From: Fidelibacterota bacterium | GTDB taxonomy: Bacteria; Fidelibacterota; SORT01 | Length of the DNA stretch: 64,000 nt | Reading direction: 5' to 3' | Assembly: GCA_022571215.1 (NCBI GenBank) | Contig: JACZYG010000003.1 | Span: 62,001 to 126,000, forward strand | Part shown: one piece after another, positions 8,745-18,059 of the stretch | How the letters are laid out: every line of letters starts with the position of its first letter | Numbering within the stretch: position 1 is the stretch's first letter | Notes under the pieces: model-generated | Told to the model about the DNA's origin: nothing | The model's input: only the letters and a program-made list of their open reading frames with translations | Database searches by the model: none | Translations under genes and position numbers: made by a program

Positions 8745-9545
8745 TCAAGGCTTTAAGTCAGGTGATTCTTTCTCATCGTAGATTTTCCGAGAGGCAAAAC
8801 CAGAAATATAGATACTTATTTCGTATAAAACTAAAAGTGGAATAGCCAACAACATTTGGCTTAAAGGATCCGGTGGCGTAAGTAACGCTGCAATTATGAA
8901 AATGGCGGCTATTGCATATCTCCTGTAATGCCTCATAAACGCAGGTGTAAGCAGACCTATCCTCCCTAAAAAGTACGCAACAACAGGCATTTCGAAAATT
9001 ACTCCACTGGCTATAATCATTTGAAGAACGAAACTGAAATAATAATCTATCGAAATATTATTTTCTATACCCTCGACCCCAAAAGCCAAAAGCGTAGGAA
9101 TTATTAGAGGGATTATTACATAATACGCAAAAGCGGCTCCGGATATGAAGGAGAGGAAAGTCACAACAATTAAGGTGGGAAGATGTTTTTTTTCGCTTTT
9201 ATAAAGACCGGGTGCAACAAATGACCAAATTTGGTATACAATGACCGGCAGTGAAAGAATAACGCCTCCAAAAAATGCAATCCACATTTTAACTATCAGC
9301 ATCCCCTGAACCCGTAAAACTTGTAGCGTTAAAGGAGGTTCGACGGCTTTTGTCGGTTCTATAAGAAAATTTACAAAGAAGTCCGAAAAGAAAAATGAAA
9401 ACGCCGAGAATATTACAACGGAGATAAGGACTTTGAATATCCTCCACCGAAGCTCTTCGAGATGATCGAGAAAGCCCATATCATCGGAGGAATCCTTTTC
9501 GGTGTTTTCGTTTTTCTTAGTAGGATCTACCCCGATAGAACCCAA
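8745..9545 (-). CDS. tatC: Sec-independent protein translocase TatC
   Basis: Polytopic core subunit of the twin-arginine translocase. The conserved amino-terminal segment MGFLDHLEELRWRIF and six predicted membrane helices, with the family segment PVIVYQIWSFVAPGLY, identify it. The listed start is a TTG at 9543-9545 with GGAA upstream. Family alignment would also allow the ATG at 9477-9479, which begins exactly at MGFLDHLEE and gives 244 residues. The extra 22 residues are charged and not conserved in the family. No tatA or tatB is adjacent. Confidence 0.93.
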   Translation of the reverse strand: MGSIGVDPTKKNENTEKDSSDDMGFLDHLEELRWRIFKVLISVVIFSAFSFFFSDFFVNFLIEPTKAVEPPLTLQVLRVQGMLIVKMWIAFFGGVILSLPVIVYQIWSFVAPGLYKSEKKHLPTLIVVTFLSFISGAAFAYYVIIPLIIPTLLAFGVEGIENNISIDYYFSFVLQMIIASGVIFEMPVVAYFLGRIGLLTPAFMRHYRRYAIAAIFIIAALLTPPDPLSQMLLAIPLLVLYEISIYISGFASRKIYDEKESPDLKP

Positions 9546-9562
9546 ATCATTTCCATAACTTT

Positions 9563-10357
9563 TTAGCGTCTAATAACACGATAAATTGAATATAAGAAAG
9601 CAGCTTGAAATGTGCCAAATGAAACTGCTGCAAAATCATCATATTTTTTTATTCTGTCTTTCAAATAAATTTGATCTTCCAAAAGAATTGCATCTGGTAA
9701 TTTCTTAAACGCTTTATCAGCTTCAAATTTGAAGTAAACCGCGGCAATTCCCGATAAACCTGTCAGTAAAAAAGTAGAACGTGTTAATATCTTATCTCTT
9801 CTATTTGTTATTCCATTTATCAATTGAATTGATTCGAACTCTTCAGAAGGCATCTCATTGACGAGCGTAATATCAATGAATTCTTTGTCATACCATTGTG
9901 AAGCTTCGAGGCGGACAGGCATGTAATTCGACATGATTATTTCAACAGCTTCACTTGATTTTTCAAACATAAAAGGAGTAGTGCCGACATTTTCACCATT
10001 TATTATAACCTTAGCTCCAAACGGAATCGTATTCAGCATTATGAATTGATTCGTCTCGACATTAAAAGTATAGATCGAATCCGCTATAATAGTACCCTGC
10101 CAGGTCCAATCAACAGCCATCCAGCTATCGGTAACAGATGATACTCTCAATTTGTGATAACCGGGACCGATTTCGAACTCATTTCCCGTCAGCGCGCCGG
10201 CCAAAGAATCATCGATATAAAAAAGCAGACCTTCCTCAGACGAGTTTATCTTAATAAATGCAATACCCTCTACGTCACCGTCAATAGGTTGTGTTCGGAC
10301 TACGGACGAATAGAAAAGTAGAAACGCTAATATCGATAATGTCTTATTCATCGGCAT
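9563..10357 (-). CDS. Secreted PEGA-domain protein
   Basis: A 264-residue exported protein with an N-terminal signal peptide (about 1-24, ending near VRTQ). A PEGA repeat is visible at about residues 105-150, with TIPFGAKVIINGENVGTTPF; PEGA is a small beta domain found in many envelope proteins. The C-terminal 75 residues have two hydrophobic stretches and resemble the end of the protein at 51763-53181, but lack its PGWGQ motif. The ATG at 10355-10357 has AGAGGAA upstream and overlaps the preceding lipoprotein gene by 14 bp. The precise role is unknown; envelope structure or peptidoglycan contact is only a guess. Confidence 0.7.
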   Translation of the reverse strand: MPMNKTLSILAFLLFYSSVVRTQPIDGDVEGIAFIKINSSEEGLLFYIDDSLAGALTGNEFEIGPGYHKLRVSSVTDSWMAVDWTWQGTIIADSIYTFNVETNQFIMLNTIPFGAKVIINGENVGTTPFMFEKSSEAVEIIMSNYMPVRLEASQWYDKEFIDITLVNEMPSEEFESIQLINGITNRRDKILTRSTFLLTGLSGIAAVYFKFEADKAFKKLPDAILLEDQIYLKDRIKKYDDFAAVSFGTFQAAFLYSIYRVIRR

Positions 10358-11492
10358 ACAATTCCTCTACAAACGCATATAAATACTTATTCTCCGTTCC
10401 TATATAAATTCTTCCTTTATATTCAAGAGGAGATGTTCTAACCCTTCCCGCAAGTTTTTCCGACCAGAGAATATTTCCGGTTTCCGCGCTGAGAGCATAC
10501 AGATAGCTGTCCATTGAGCCTATAAATATGTATCTGCCGGAAAGCAGGATGCCTTCGCTAATCGGAGCATTTAAGTCGCTTTTCCATATTATGCTGCCCT
10601 CCGATTTAGAGAGACTAAGCATCATACCGTCTCCGCTCATGCTGAATACATTATCATCATTTGCTGATGCAGTTGAATAATAACTTCCGCTACCCTCATG
10701 TTTCCAATTGGTTTTTCCTGATTTGGCATCAATCGAATAAAAAGCGCCGCCGATATTTCCGACGTAAATATCATCCCCACTTATTATCGGAGTGGCAAAA
10801 ACAGGGGCGCCTGTTTGAAACTTCCACTTTAAATTACCGTTTGACGCTGAAATTCCATAAACATACCCCGAATCATTCGCGGCTATTATCAATCCATTCC
10901 ATTTTGCGGGAGTAGAATGAAATGGTTTTCCTGCGTTAAACTTCCACTTTTCCGCTCCGGTCTCCAGGTCTAAACAATACAAATAACCGCTCTTCGTCGT
11001 AACGTATAACAATCCACCGGAGATAAGAGGGATAGATTCCACCGGACCTATACTTCTTTTCCATATATAATTGCCATTCCTCAGATCATACCCGAACATT
11101 GTCTTGTCACTGCTGATTCTGCCGAAATATCCATAAATACCATCAATTGCTATCCCTTTTCCAATGGAGTTTTTAAGTTCAAGTTTCCCCTGGGTAACTC
11201 CCGTTTCATGATCAAGCGCAAATACCTTCCCTCCCATCGTGCTGACGAACAGTGTTCCATAAGCTGCGGTCAAAACACCCGATGGAGAATGCTCTACGTC
11301 TTTTCTCCATAGCATTTTCAGAGGAGGCGTAACTTGGCTAATAGCATTTCTATCATGTGCGGGAGACCCTCCTAATTGTGTCCAGTCACTTTCATTATCT
11401 ACTGAGGAAATATTGTTAATTTTTATTGAGCCGGTACAGGCTGTGAGCAGGAGTATTGATATCAGCGTTATTTCTTTAGAAAACCTCACCAT
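10344..11492 (-). CDS. PQQ-type beta-propeller outer-membrane lipoprotein (BamB-like)
   Basis: The protein starts with a lipoprotein signal (lipobox LLTAC, lipidated Cys about residue 19). It is otherwise made of PQQ-type propeller blades: repeated segments such as LYCLDLETGAEKWKFNAG, VYGISASNGNLKWKFQTG and LYALSAETGNILW. This is the architecture of BamB, the propeller lipoprotein of the outer-membrane protein assembly complex. The family is broad and no BamA is adjacent, but the next upstream gene ends in a BamA-type barrel, which makes an outer-membrane role likely. The two genes are one base apart. Confidence 0.75.
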   Translation of the reverse strand: MVRFSKEITLISILLLTACTGSIKINNISSVDNESDWTQLGGSPAHDRNAISQVTPPLKMLWRKDVEHSPSGVLTAAYGTLFVSTMGGKVFALDHETGVTQGKLELKNSIGKGIAIDGIYGYFGRISSDKTMFGYDLRNGNYIWKRSIGPVESIPLISGGLLYVTTKSGYLYCLDLETGAEKWKFNAGKPFHSTPAKWNGLIIAANDSGYVYGISASNGNLKWKFQTGAPVFATPIISGDDIYVGNIGGAFYSIDAKSGKTNWKHEGSGSYYSTASANDDNVFSMSGDGMMLSLSKSEGSIIWKSDLNAPISEGILLSGRYIFIGSMDSYLYALSAETGNILWSEKLAGRVRTSPLEYKGRIYIGTENKYLYAFVEELYADE

Positions 11493-11493
11493 T

Positions 11494-14385
11494 CTAAAAA
11501 TCCCAACCGAAAAAGAATTGTCTGTAAATCGTATCAGGCAAGTTCCTAAAATCCGTTCTCCTTCCTATATCATATCTGAGAACAAGAAATCCTCCAATGC
11601 GTACCCTGACGCCGATTCCGTAGCTGCCCTTAAGAGTCTCCCACTTATTATCAAATCTCTCACCGTTATAAACATTCCCGGTGTCGAAGAACAGCGCTCC
11701 TCTTATTCCCCGAAATCCAACAGCTCCGAATGGAAACCTGATCCCGAGAATATCAATAAATGGAAAACGATATTCGTTATTTATGATAAATGCGCGGGTT
11801 CCCCATACTCTAAATCGCGGGTATAGCCTGAGAGTCCATGAACCCCCTAAATAAAACAGTTGTATCTCCCTATCCGGACTTCCATCGCTGTGGAGATACA
11901 TAAATCTAACCGCATATGAGGTTCGTTTGCTAAGCCGGTAATATTTTCGATAATCAGCGACCAGGGTAAAATAATTCAGATTATTGAATCTTACGTCGTT
12001 CGTATAAGCGATAGACAGACTATACCGTTCACCGTCAAGAGGACCTGTGACACCCCAGAGTGAATTATCTTTTATAAATCTTACAGAATTGACGGCAAGC
12101 ACAGCTTCCCTTGAATTAAATCCGATTCTGTCTTCCTTGGAATACGCTAAACTCGTAGTAGCTTCAATCCTCTTAAAAAATGACAGGGGATAAGAAATAG
12201 AAAAGAATCCGCCATATCTGCGTTCATCAAAAAAACCTTTACGCAAATTGAAACGCCTGTTATTAAAATTAAATAAACCATAAGCCAGATTTGTTCTTCC
12301 CGCCAAGGAAACTTTTGTTACCGCCACATTGAAGTGATCAATAATCTCTCCGGAAGTACGAGCATTATTGTAAACAAGAACATAATATTGATTGTTACCA
12401 AGAATATCCGAAAGCGCAATAACTGCTCCGCCGCTTGTTCCGAAAATCGGATCTTGTGTTACTTGACTTTGAGCGATGTCAAGAGAATATCCGCTCTTAT
12501 ATTTCTTTCCAAACGTTGAAATATCTTTCTTTAATTTTTTATGACTCCATAATCCTGTCCTTTTGGGCGTATTGGATGTTTTTTCTAACGCCATATCGTA
12601 ATTTTTAAATTCATCGACTTTCATGATGTTGAAGCTGAAATCTTCAAAAGCCGTAAACACGATTGAACCTTCATTCGTCCAAACCGGGTCTATCGCTGAT
12701 GTGGTAAAATTGGTTAGTCTGACTGCTTTATAATCTAATAAGCCGTTTTCCGGCATTTCTAAATCAATATCGTCATCAGAAATATTAGTAAGTTTAAACT
12801 TATCACTCCTTTGCGCGCTTTTGAGCATCCAGATATTATCCATTCCGCCTCTATCGGAATAGAAAATCAATTTACCGTCTTTAGAATATTTAGGCGCTCT
12901 ATCGTTATGATCGCCATACGTCAAATATTTAATTTTAAGGTCTTTGATGCGGATTTTGAATAAATTGTACCTTCCACCCGCACCAGTCTGTGTTCTGTCT
13001 GAGGAAAAAACTATATGCTTCCCATTTGGCGACCACGATGGATCTCTATCATCGTATGTGTCATTCGTAAGTTTACTGAGCTTATCACCGGTAATATCAT
13101 AAATATAGATGTCATTGTAGCCGTTTCTCGAAAGTCCCGTAAATGCGATTTTTCTACCGTCGGGAGACCACGATGGAGAAGAGATAGTCACTAAATTATC
13201 AAATTGAAGCGGAGGATATTTACTGCCTGTATCAAGGTTTAGTCTGTGTATTACATCCGTTTCGCCGCTTTTGGTCACAAAAGCCAAAATCCTGTCATTA
13301 TTTACGCTGATAGATGAGCGGAACAAATGAAAGGTCTCATATTCATTTGATTTTTCACCGGTTAAAACAAACTCCGCCTCATCATTGACATCGCCATCTA
13401 AATCTTTCTGGTAAATACCTGTGTACCCGATCTTATTAGACACATAAATTATCTTTTCTATGCCATCTTTGTCCTTGTAAATAGCCGGCTTAGAATTGAA
13501 TCCTTCATTGTCAATAATCTTCGATGCCATTTGAGGTTTATCCTTATCCCGAAGAAGAGGATAGTATTTTTTCTTCAAATGGTAGGTCCACTGCCGATTC
13601 AACTCTTTATAATCAACGCCAAGCGTATATTTCACCACCTCACTAAACTTCGGATGAACCCAATAGTTCTCCAATATAAGTAATATCTTCTCTTCGCCAT
13701 AACGCTCACTGATGAAGGCGAGAAGATTTTCACCTTCTTTATACATCAAAAATGTTCCGGCAATCGAAAATAATCTGTCCACCGGAACTAAATAATTATT
13801 CAGAACGGCGTCTCTTATGACCATCTCCGCCTGTGTGTTTGGTTGCCCTGACCAAAATTCGGCTAATCCTTCAGAAAACCACAATGGGGGGAATCGCTTG
13901 TTCATAATCTTGTGATTTTTTTGTACACGCACCAACTTACTATGCATGAAAACATGGTTTAGTTCATGCCTGATGACTCTTTTAAATTGGGATATTGAAC
14001 CATCGCTTGGGATAACAACTCTGCCTTTGAAAAACTCAAAAAATCCGCCGACACCTTCAGGTAAGATATTGGGAATTACGTTAGTTTGCTGAAAATAAAG
14101 ATGTGAGCTGTAAAATATCAGCGGTACCTTGTGGTTTAAAGCATGGTTGTATTTGTTTTGTAATATTTTATATGATTCTTCAGCGGTTTGGGCGCCTATC
14201 AACGCCAACTCTTCCATCTCGGGATAGTAATATATATCAAAGTGTTTCGTAGACAAGACCTGCCATTCAAAATCTGTATATTGAATCTTATTCCTGCCGA
14301 ATGAATGGTATTGCCCAAATGTTACGGAAAAGTTTATAAGAATCGTAATCAGAGCAAACGAAATAATTATATATTTATTTTTCAT
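11494..14385 (-). CDS. Outer-membrane fusion: MA-like metalloprotease, PD40 propeller and BamA-type barrel
   Basis: A 963-residue exported protein with signal peptide (1-24) and three parts. Residues about 40-290 resemble a gluzincin peptidase of the MA type: H140-E-L-N-H144 and the downstream WFSEGLAEFW with E172, so zinc ligands are in place. Residues about 290-620 carry TolB/PD40 propeller repeats (SPSWSPDGRKIAFTG, DPSWSPNGKHIVFSSDR, APKYSKDGKLIFYSDRGG). Residues about 650-963 are an aromatic-rich beta-barrel ending in a BamA/D15-like C-terminus (VRVRIGGFLVLRYDIG, final residue Phe). Proteins with this order are known in FCB genomes but not characterised well. It probably sits in the outer membrane with the protease and propeller in the periplasm. 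Confidence 0.8.
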   Translation of the reverse strand: MKNKYIIISFALITILINFSVTFGQYHSFGRNKIQYTDFEWQVLSTKHFDIYYYPEMEELALIGAQTAEESYKILQNKYNHALNHKVPLIFYSSHLYFQQTNVIPNILPEGVGGFFEFFKGRVVIPSDGSISQFKRVIRHELNHVFMHSKLVRVQKNHKIMNKRFPPLWFSEGLAEFWSGQPNTQAEMVIRDAVLNNYLVPVDRLFSIAGTFLMYKEGENLLAFISERYGEEKILLILENYWVHPKFSEVVKYTLGVDYKELNRQWTYHLKKKYYPLLRDKDKPQMASKIIDNEGFNSKPAIYKDKDGIEKIIYVSNKIGYTGIYQKDLDGDVNDEAEFVLTGEKSNEYETFHLFRSSISVNNDRILAFVTKSGETDVIHRLNLDTGSKYPPLQFDNLVTISSPSWSPDGRKIAFTGLSRNGYNDIYIYDITGDKLSKLTNDTYDDRDPSWSPNGKHIVFSSDRTQTGAGGRYNLFKIRIKDLKIKYLTYGDHNDRAPKYSKDGKLIFYSDRGGMDNIWMLKSAQRSDKFKLTNISDDDIDLEMPENGLLDYKAVRLTNFTTSAIDPVWTNEGSIVFTAFEDFSFNIMKVDEFKNYDMALEKTSNTPKRTGLWSHKKLKKDISTFGKKYKSGYSLDIAQSQVTQDPIFGTSGGAVIALSDILGNNQYYVLVYNNARTSGEIIDHFNVAVTKVSLAGRTNLAYGLFNFNNRRFNLRKGFFDERRYGGFFSISYPLSFFKRIEATTSLAYSKEDRIGFNSREAVLAVNSVRFIKDNSLWGVTGPLDGERYSLSIAYTNDVRFNNLNYFTLVADYRKYYRLSKRTSYAVRFMYLHSDGSPDREIQLFYLGGSWTLRLYPRFRVWGTRAFIINNEYRFPFIDILGIRFPFGAVGFRGIRGALFFDTGNVYNGERFDNKWETLKGSYGIGVRVRIGGFLVLRYDIGRRTDFRNLPDTIYRQFFFGWDF

Positions 14386-14407
14386 ACCACTTTATTGATA
14401 ACGTTTA

Positions 14408-15373
14408 TTATACTTTCTTAAGGTCTTCTACGATCTTGTAAGGCGTAATAAGGTTATTCCCATTATCGCTGATCATATTTTCTAATAGAGACATTCTTTC
14501 GTCTGTCCAAAATTCACTGTTTAGTTCTTCCACTATAATCTCTTTTACGCGATTGATGAGCCTTAAGTTTCTTTTCGATCCGATTTTATCCTCCGATGAC
14601 AGCCATTTCGAGTGTTCCTCAATAGCCTCCATCAGTTCTTCAATCCCCTCGTTTCTGATTGCGCTTGTCTTTACAATTTTCGGCAGCCAATTCACATCAC
14701 TACGTAATTTGAGAGACTCCGATAGATGTGCCAGCATCAGATCTGCTCCTTCCCTGTCAGACTTATTAAGAACAAATATATCCGCTATTTCCATAAGTCC
14801 GGCTTTCATTACCTGAATCTCATCACCTGATTCCGGTACTAAAACTACTATAGTTGTATCAGCCGCGCCTGCAATATCCAATTCAGACTGTCCAACACCG
14901 ACCGTCTCTATCATCACAACGTCTTTACCTGAGGAATCGAGTATATCTACGACTTCTCCCGTTTTTCTCGATATACCGCCTCTACTGCCCCTGTTCGCCA
15001 TACTCCTAAAGAAGACCTCTTTATTCAGGCTGAGTTCCTGAAGCCTCAGCCTGTCACCTAAAAGAGCGCCTCCTGTAAAGGGGCTGGTGGGATCAATTGC
15101 CACTATTCCAACCATTTTACCAGATTTTCTGTACAAATGGGTAAGTTTGTCAACAAGAGTGCTTTTTCCGGCGCCGGAAGGTCCCGTAATTCCAATTCGG
15201 TGAGCGTTACCGGTGTTGGGATAAATTTTTTCGATCAGCTCGTTCGCGCCCGTGCCACCGTTTTCCACTACACTGATCGCCCGGGCAACAGCTTTTATAT
15301 CTCCGTCATAAATATCATTGATGTTTATTGGCATGACTAATACAAAAATACTCTGAAATACAATGCTTCGCAA
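14408..15373 (-). CDS. meaB: MeaB/ArgK family G-protein chaperone of B12-dependent mutase
   Basis: P-loop GTPase that in this family guards cofactor loading of methylmalonyl-CoA mutase. It has GITGPSGAGKSTLVDKL, the family-specific AIDPTSPFTGGALLGDR, MIETVGVGQSE and NKSD. Length is 321 residues from a TTG at 15371-15373, which has AGAAGGAA 7 bases upstream. An internal ATG at 15332-15334 (MPININ) fits the conserved start better but has no Shine-Dalgarno sequence. No mutase gene is adjacent, so the substrate enzyme is elsewhere. It begins the long minus-strand run that continues to base 1. Confidence 0.9.
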   Translation of the reverse strand: MRSIVFQSIFVLVMPININDIYDGDIKAVARAISVVENGGTGANELIEKIYPNTGNAHRIGITGPSGAGKSTLVDKLTHLYRKSGKMVGIVAIDPTSPFTGGALLGDRLRLQELSLNKEVFFRSMANRGSRGGISRKTGEVVDILDSSGKDVVMIETVGVGQSELDIAGAADTTIVVLVPESGDEIQVMKAGLMEIADIFVLNKSDREGADLMLAHLSESLKLRSDVNWLPKIVKTSAIRNEGIEELMEAIEEHSKWLSSEDKIGSKRNLRLINRVKEIIVEELNSEFWTDERMSLLENMISDNGNNLITPYKIVEDLKKV

Positions 15374-15379
15374 GTCGTA

Positions 15380-15387
15380 TTCCTTCT
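15380..15387 (-). promoter_or_regulatory. Ribosome binding site supporting a TTG start of meaB
   Basis: The minus strand reads AGAAGGAA and then 6-7 bases before TTG. The only in-frame ATG, 39 bases downstream, has nothing comparable. This favours the longer meaB product. Confidence 0.5.
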
Positions 15388-15475
15388 AATTCTCAATGCT
15401 ACCCGGTGTCGTATGGTTAAGATGGATTAATACTTAGAAGGTAAAGACGGAACTGATTTCGTTATGTATCGGTAA

Positions 15476-17806
15476 CTACAAATTACTCGTTTCATCAAGC
15501 AGAGATATAAATACTTCCAAATCGTTTGTCGGGAGTTTGCACGCATAATTTTCGCATACGTACGCCGTAGCTTTACCGTCAATCATCTTCATATACTTGA
15601 CAATTTCCAAATTCTTACTCACATAATTGGAATCGTCCTCCGAATCTGAATGAATAATGACCTTATTGGGAATATAAAATTCATGTAAACTGTTCAGCAT
15701 CATTTTTGTATCTTCTGAATTTGCTTTTCCTGCGATTATTATCTGTTTAGGCTTCACTAAGCTAAAATCCACCGCCGCTAACATTTGAGGTAGAGCGTGA
15801 GGGGATTTTTTTAGAATATCGGAATAATACGACACTGTTTTATCAGCGATCTCTCTGTATTTTTCTTTGTCCAGAATCTGGGATAAGCGTAATAAATTCA
15901 TGACCGCTATGGAATTTCCGGTCGGTTCGGCGCCGTCATAGTCATCTCTCATCCGTACTATCAAGTTTACGCTGCCTTCGGGAGTGTCATAAAATGCCCC
16001 GCTCTTTTCATCGTAAAACTTTTCTATCATCAAATCGGTCAATTCATCAGCCCATTCGATCCAATCGGCGTTAAATGACGCTTCGTACAAGTCAATCATA
16101 CTCCCTGCCAAAAGCGCATAGTCGGAGAGATTTGCTTCTATCCCGGCCTCACCATCCCTGAAACGCCTCAATAATGACCGATCCTTAGCATTATACAGGT
16201 TTGTTTTGATAAATATCGCAGCCCTTTCAGCAGCCAGTAAATAACTATCATCGTGAAGTATCTGATATGCTCTCGAATAAGCTGATATCATGTAACCATT
16301 CCAAGAAACAAGTATTTTATCATCAAGGTGTGGATTTATTCGTTTCTCTCTTTGATCGTAAACAGCTGTTCGCGCATCCCTTAGCATCTTCTTCACCTCA
16401 TTCACGGGAATATCGAACTTTGTCGCCGTCTCTTTTATAGTATGTGCTAAATACAAAACGTTATTCCCGGGAAAATAATTATGCGGATCCTCTAACACAT
16501 TGCCTGAAGATTCAACTCCATAGTAATATACGAATATATTTCCGGCTTCCTCTCCCAGCAATTCCATGAGTTCCGACTTTGACCATATGTAGAATGCCCC
16601 TTCTGCTTTAATATCGAGATTATCGGCGCTGGTAGCGCTCTCAGCATCTTCGGCTGAGTAAAATCCGCCGTTCTCGTCGGTAAGATTATTTGATACATAA
16701 TTCAAAACATCCCTAACATTATTAGAGAAATATTCATCTCCAGTCAATTGATACGCGTCAAGATAAGTGCTGACTAATTGTCCCTGATCGTATAACATTT
16801 TTTCGAAATGCGGGACATGCCAGCGGGCATCAGTCGAATAACGATGAAAACCACCGCCAATTTGATCGAAAATTCCTCCCGCTGCCATTTTTCTCAGTGT
16901 ACGTAGTACCATTTCCTTTGCTTTCTCATTTCCTGTCCTGACCGCATAACGAAACAAGAAATTGAATACAGAAACTCTTGGAAATTTTGGCGCTTCTCCA
17001 AATCCTCCATACTCATCATCGTACATTCTTTCAAATATTTTATATCCCGAATCAAGAACTTCCCCATCGGGCATCGAGGAAGGAACGGCGGAAGCCTGAT
17101 GCTCTGAAAGAACTGAATAAAGATTTTCAGCGTTTTTATATATTTCGTTTCTCTTGGTTCTCCAGAGTTCATCTAACTGTTTTATCAGGTCAACAAATCC
17201 TGGTCTTCCGTATTTGGTTTCAGGGGGAATATAAGTTCCACCCCAAAAGGGTTTTAAATCGTTAGTCATAAAAATAGACATGGGCCAACCGCCGCTACCT
17301 GTCATCATCTGTAGCGCTTGCATATAAATCCGATCTACATCCGGCCGTTCTTCCCTATCAACCTTAACAGAAATAAATAATTTATTCATGATTTCGGCTA
17401 TCTCAGGCACTTCGAATATCTCCCTTTCCATCACATGACACCAATAGCAAGTCGAATATCCAATCGAAAGAAAGATAAATTTATCCTCTTCTTTTGCTTT
17501 GTCGAATGCCTCATCTCCCCACGGATACCAATTGACCGGATTGAAAGCATGCTGAAGCAAATAAGGACTTTTTTCGTTTATCAATCTGTTAGGTTTGTGC
17601 CCTTCTTCCTTCATCCTTTTAATAAACGCTTTTATATCACCTTCATAAAGGTCATTTTTATCTAAGTTAAACCGCGATGCGGTTTTTGTTTTCATCGGAT
17701 AAATTCCTTTCTCTAATGCCTTATTTTTTGGTTCATTTGAACAACCGAGAATTATGAACAGGATAACAAGGCAGCAAGCGATTGGATTAAAACTGTTATT
17801 CTTCAT
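15476..17806 (-). CDS. DUF255/YyaL-type thioredoxin-fold protein as a lipoprotein
   Basis: Residues about 75-230 are the DUF255 thioredoxin-like domain ([20 protein letters not shown], then a CYWC pair at 120-123 and [11 protein letters not shown]). The rest resembles an N-acylglucosamine-2-epimerase-like alpha/alpha barrel, as in YyaL and the animal protein SSP411. The biochemical role of this family is unsettled. The unusual point is the N-terminus: a signal with ILGC (Cys 22), predicting a lipid-anchored protein outside the cytoplasm. At 776 residues it is longer than most family members by this leader. It stands alone between two gaps with a 20-bp palindrome upstream. Confidence 0.82.
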   Translation of the reverse strand: MKNNSFNPIACCLVILFIILGCSNEPKNKALEKGIYPMKTKTASRFNLDKNDLYEGDIKAFIKRMKEEGHKPNRLINEKSPYLLQHAFNPVNWYPWGDEAFDKAKEEDKFIFLSIGYSTCYWCHVMEREIFEVPEIAEIMNKLFISVKVDREERPDVDRIYMQALQMMTGSGGWPMSIFMTNDLKPFWGGTYIPPETKYGRPGFVDLIKQLDELWRTKRNEIYKNAENLYSVLSEHQASAVPSSMPDGEVLDSGYKIFERMYDDEYGGFGEAPKFPRVSVFNFLFRYAVRTGNEKAKEMVLRTLRKMAAGGIFDQIGGGFHRYSTDARWHVPHFEKMLYDQGQLVSTYLDAYQLTGDEYFSNNVRDVLNYVSNNLTDENGGFYSAEDAESATSADNLDIKAEGAFYIWSKSELMELLGEEAGNIFVYYYGVESSGNVLEDPHNYFPGNNVLYLAHTIKETATKFDIPVNEVKKMLRDARTAVYDQREKRINPHLDDKILVSWNGYMISAYSRAYQILHDDSYLLAAERAAIFIKTNLYNAKDRSLLRRFRDGEAGIEANLSDYALLAGSMIDLYEASFNADWIEWADELTDLMIEKFYDEKSGAFYDTPEGSVNLIVRMRDDYDGAEPTGNSIAVMNLLRLSQILDKEKYREIADKTVSYYSDILKKSPHALPQMLAAVDFSLVKPKQIIIAGKANSEDTKMMLNSLHEFYIPNKVIIHSDSEDDSNYVSKNLEIVKYMKMIDGKATAYVCENYACKLPTNDLEVFISLLDETSNL

Positions 17807-17874
17807 ATGTATAATCTAATTGGTTTCAACTAATAATATCCATAGTAAGATAATGTTTTTATTTATCTTTTATT

Positions 17875-17894
17875 ATAGTTTATATATAAACTAT
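17875..17894. repeat. 20-bp perfect palindrome, possible operator
   Basis: In the 253-bp gap 17807-18059 upstream of the DUF255 lipoprotein gene, the 10-base half ATAGTTTATA is followed directly by its exact reverse complement. The same half occurs again at 18025-18034, next to an imperfect inverted repeat GTTTA-4-TAAAC (18028-18041). The region is very AT-rich, so chance palindromes are more likely than usual. Nothing else gene-like is visible in this gap. Confidence 0.4.
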
Positions 17895-18059
17895 TTATAG
17901 TTATAATCAACTTATCAAATGTCATCGCAAATTAATCTTTGTATGCTATTATCAACTTTTAACAAATTATCGAACATTCCTTGTAAGATGCTACAAGATA
18001 ATGTTAATAAGCGTTGGTGACTGAATAGTTTATACTTAAACCAATACCATCCTCTATGA

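Noticed and set aside
11413-11826. Plus-strand open frame of 137 codons across the lipoprotein/barrel gene junction
   Set aside because: Antisense to two supported envelope genes; no recognisable feature.
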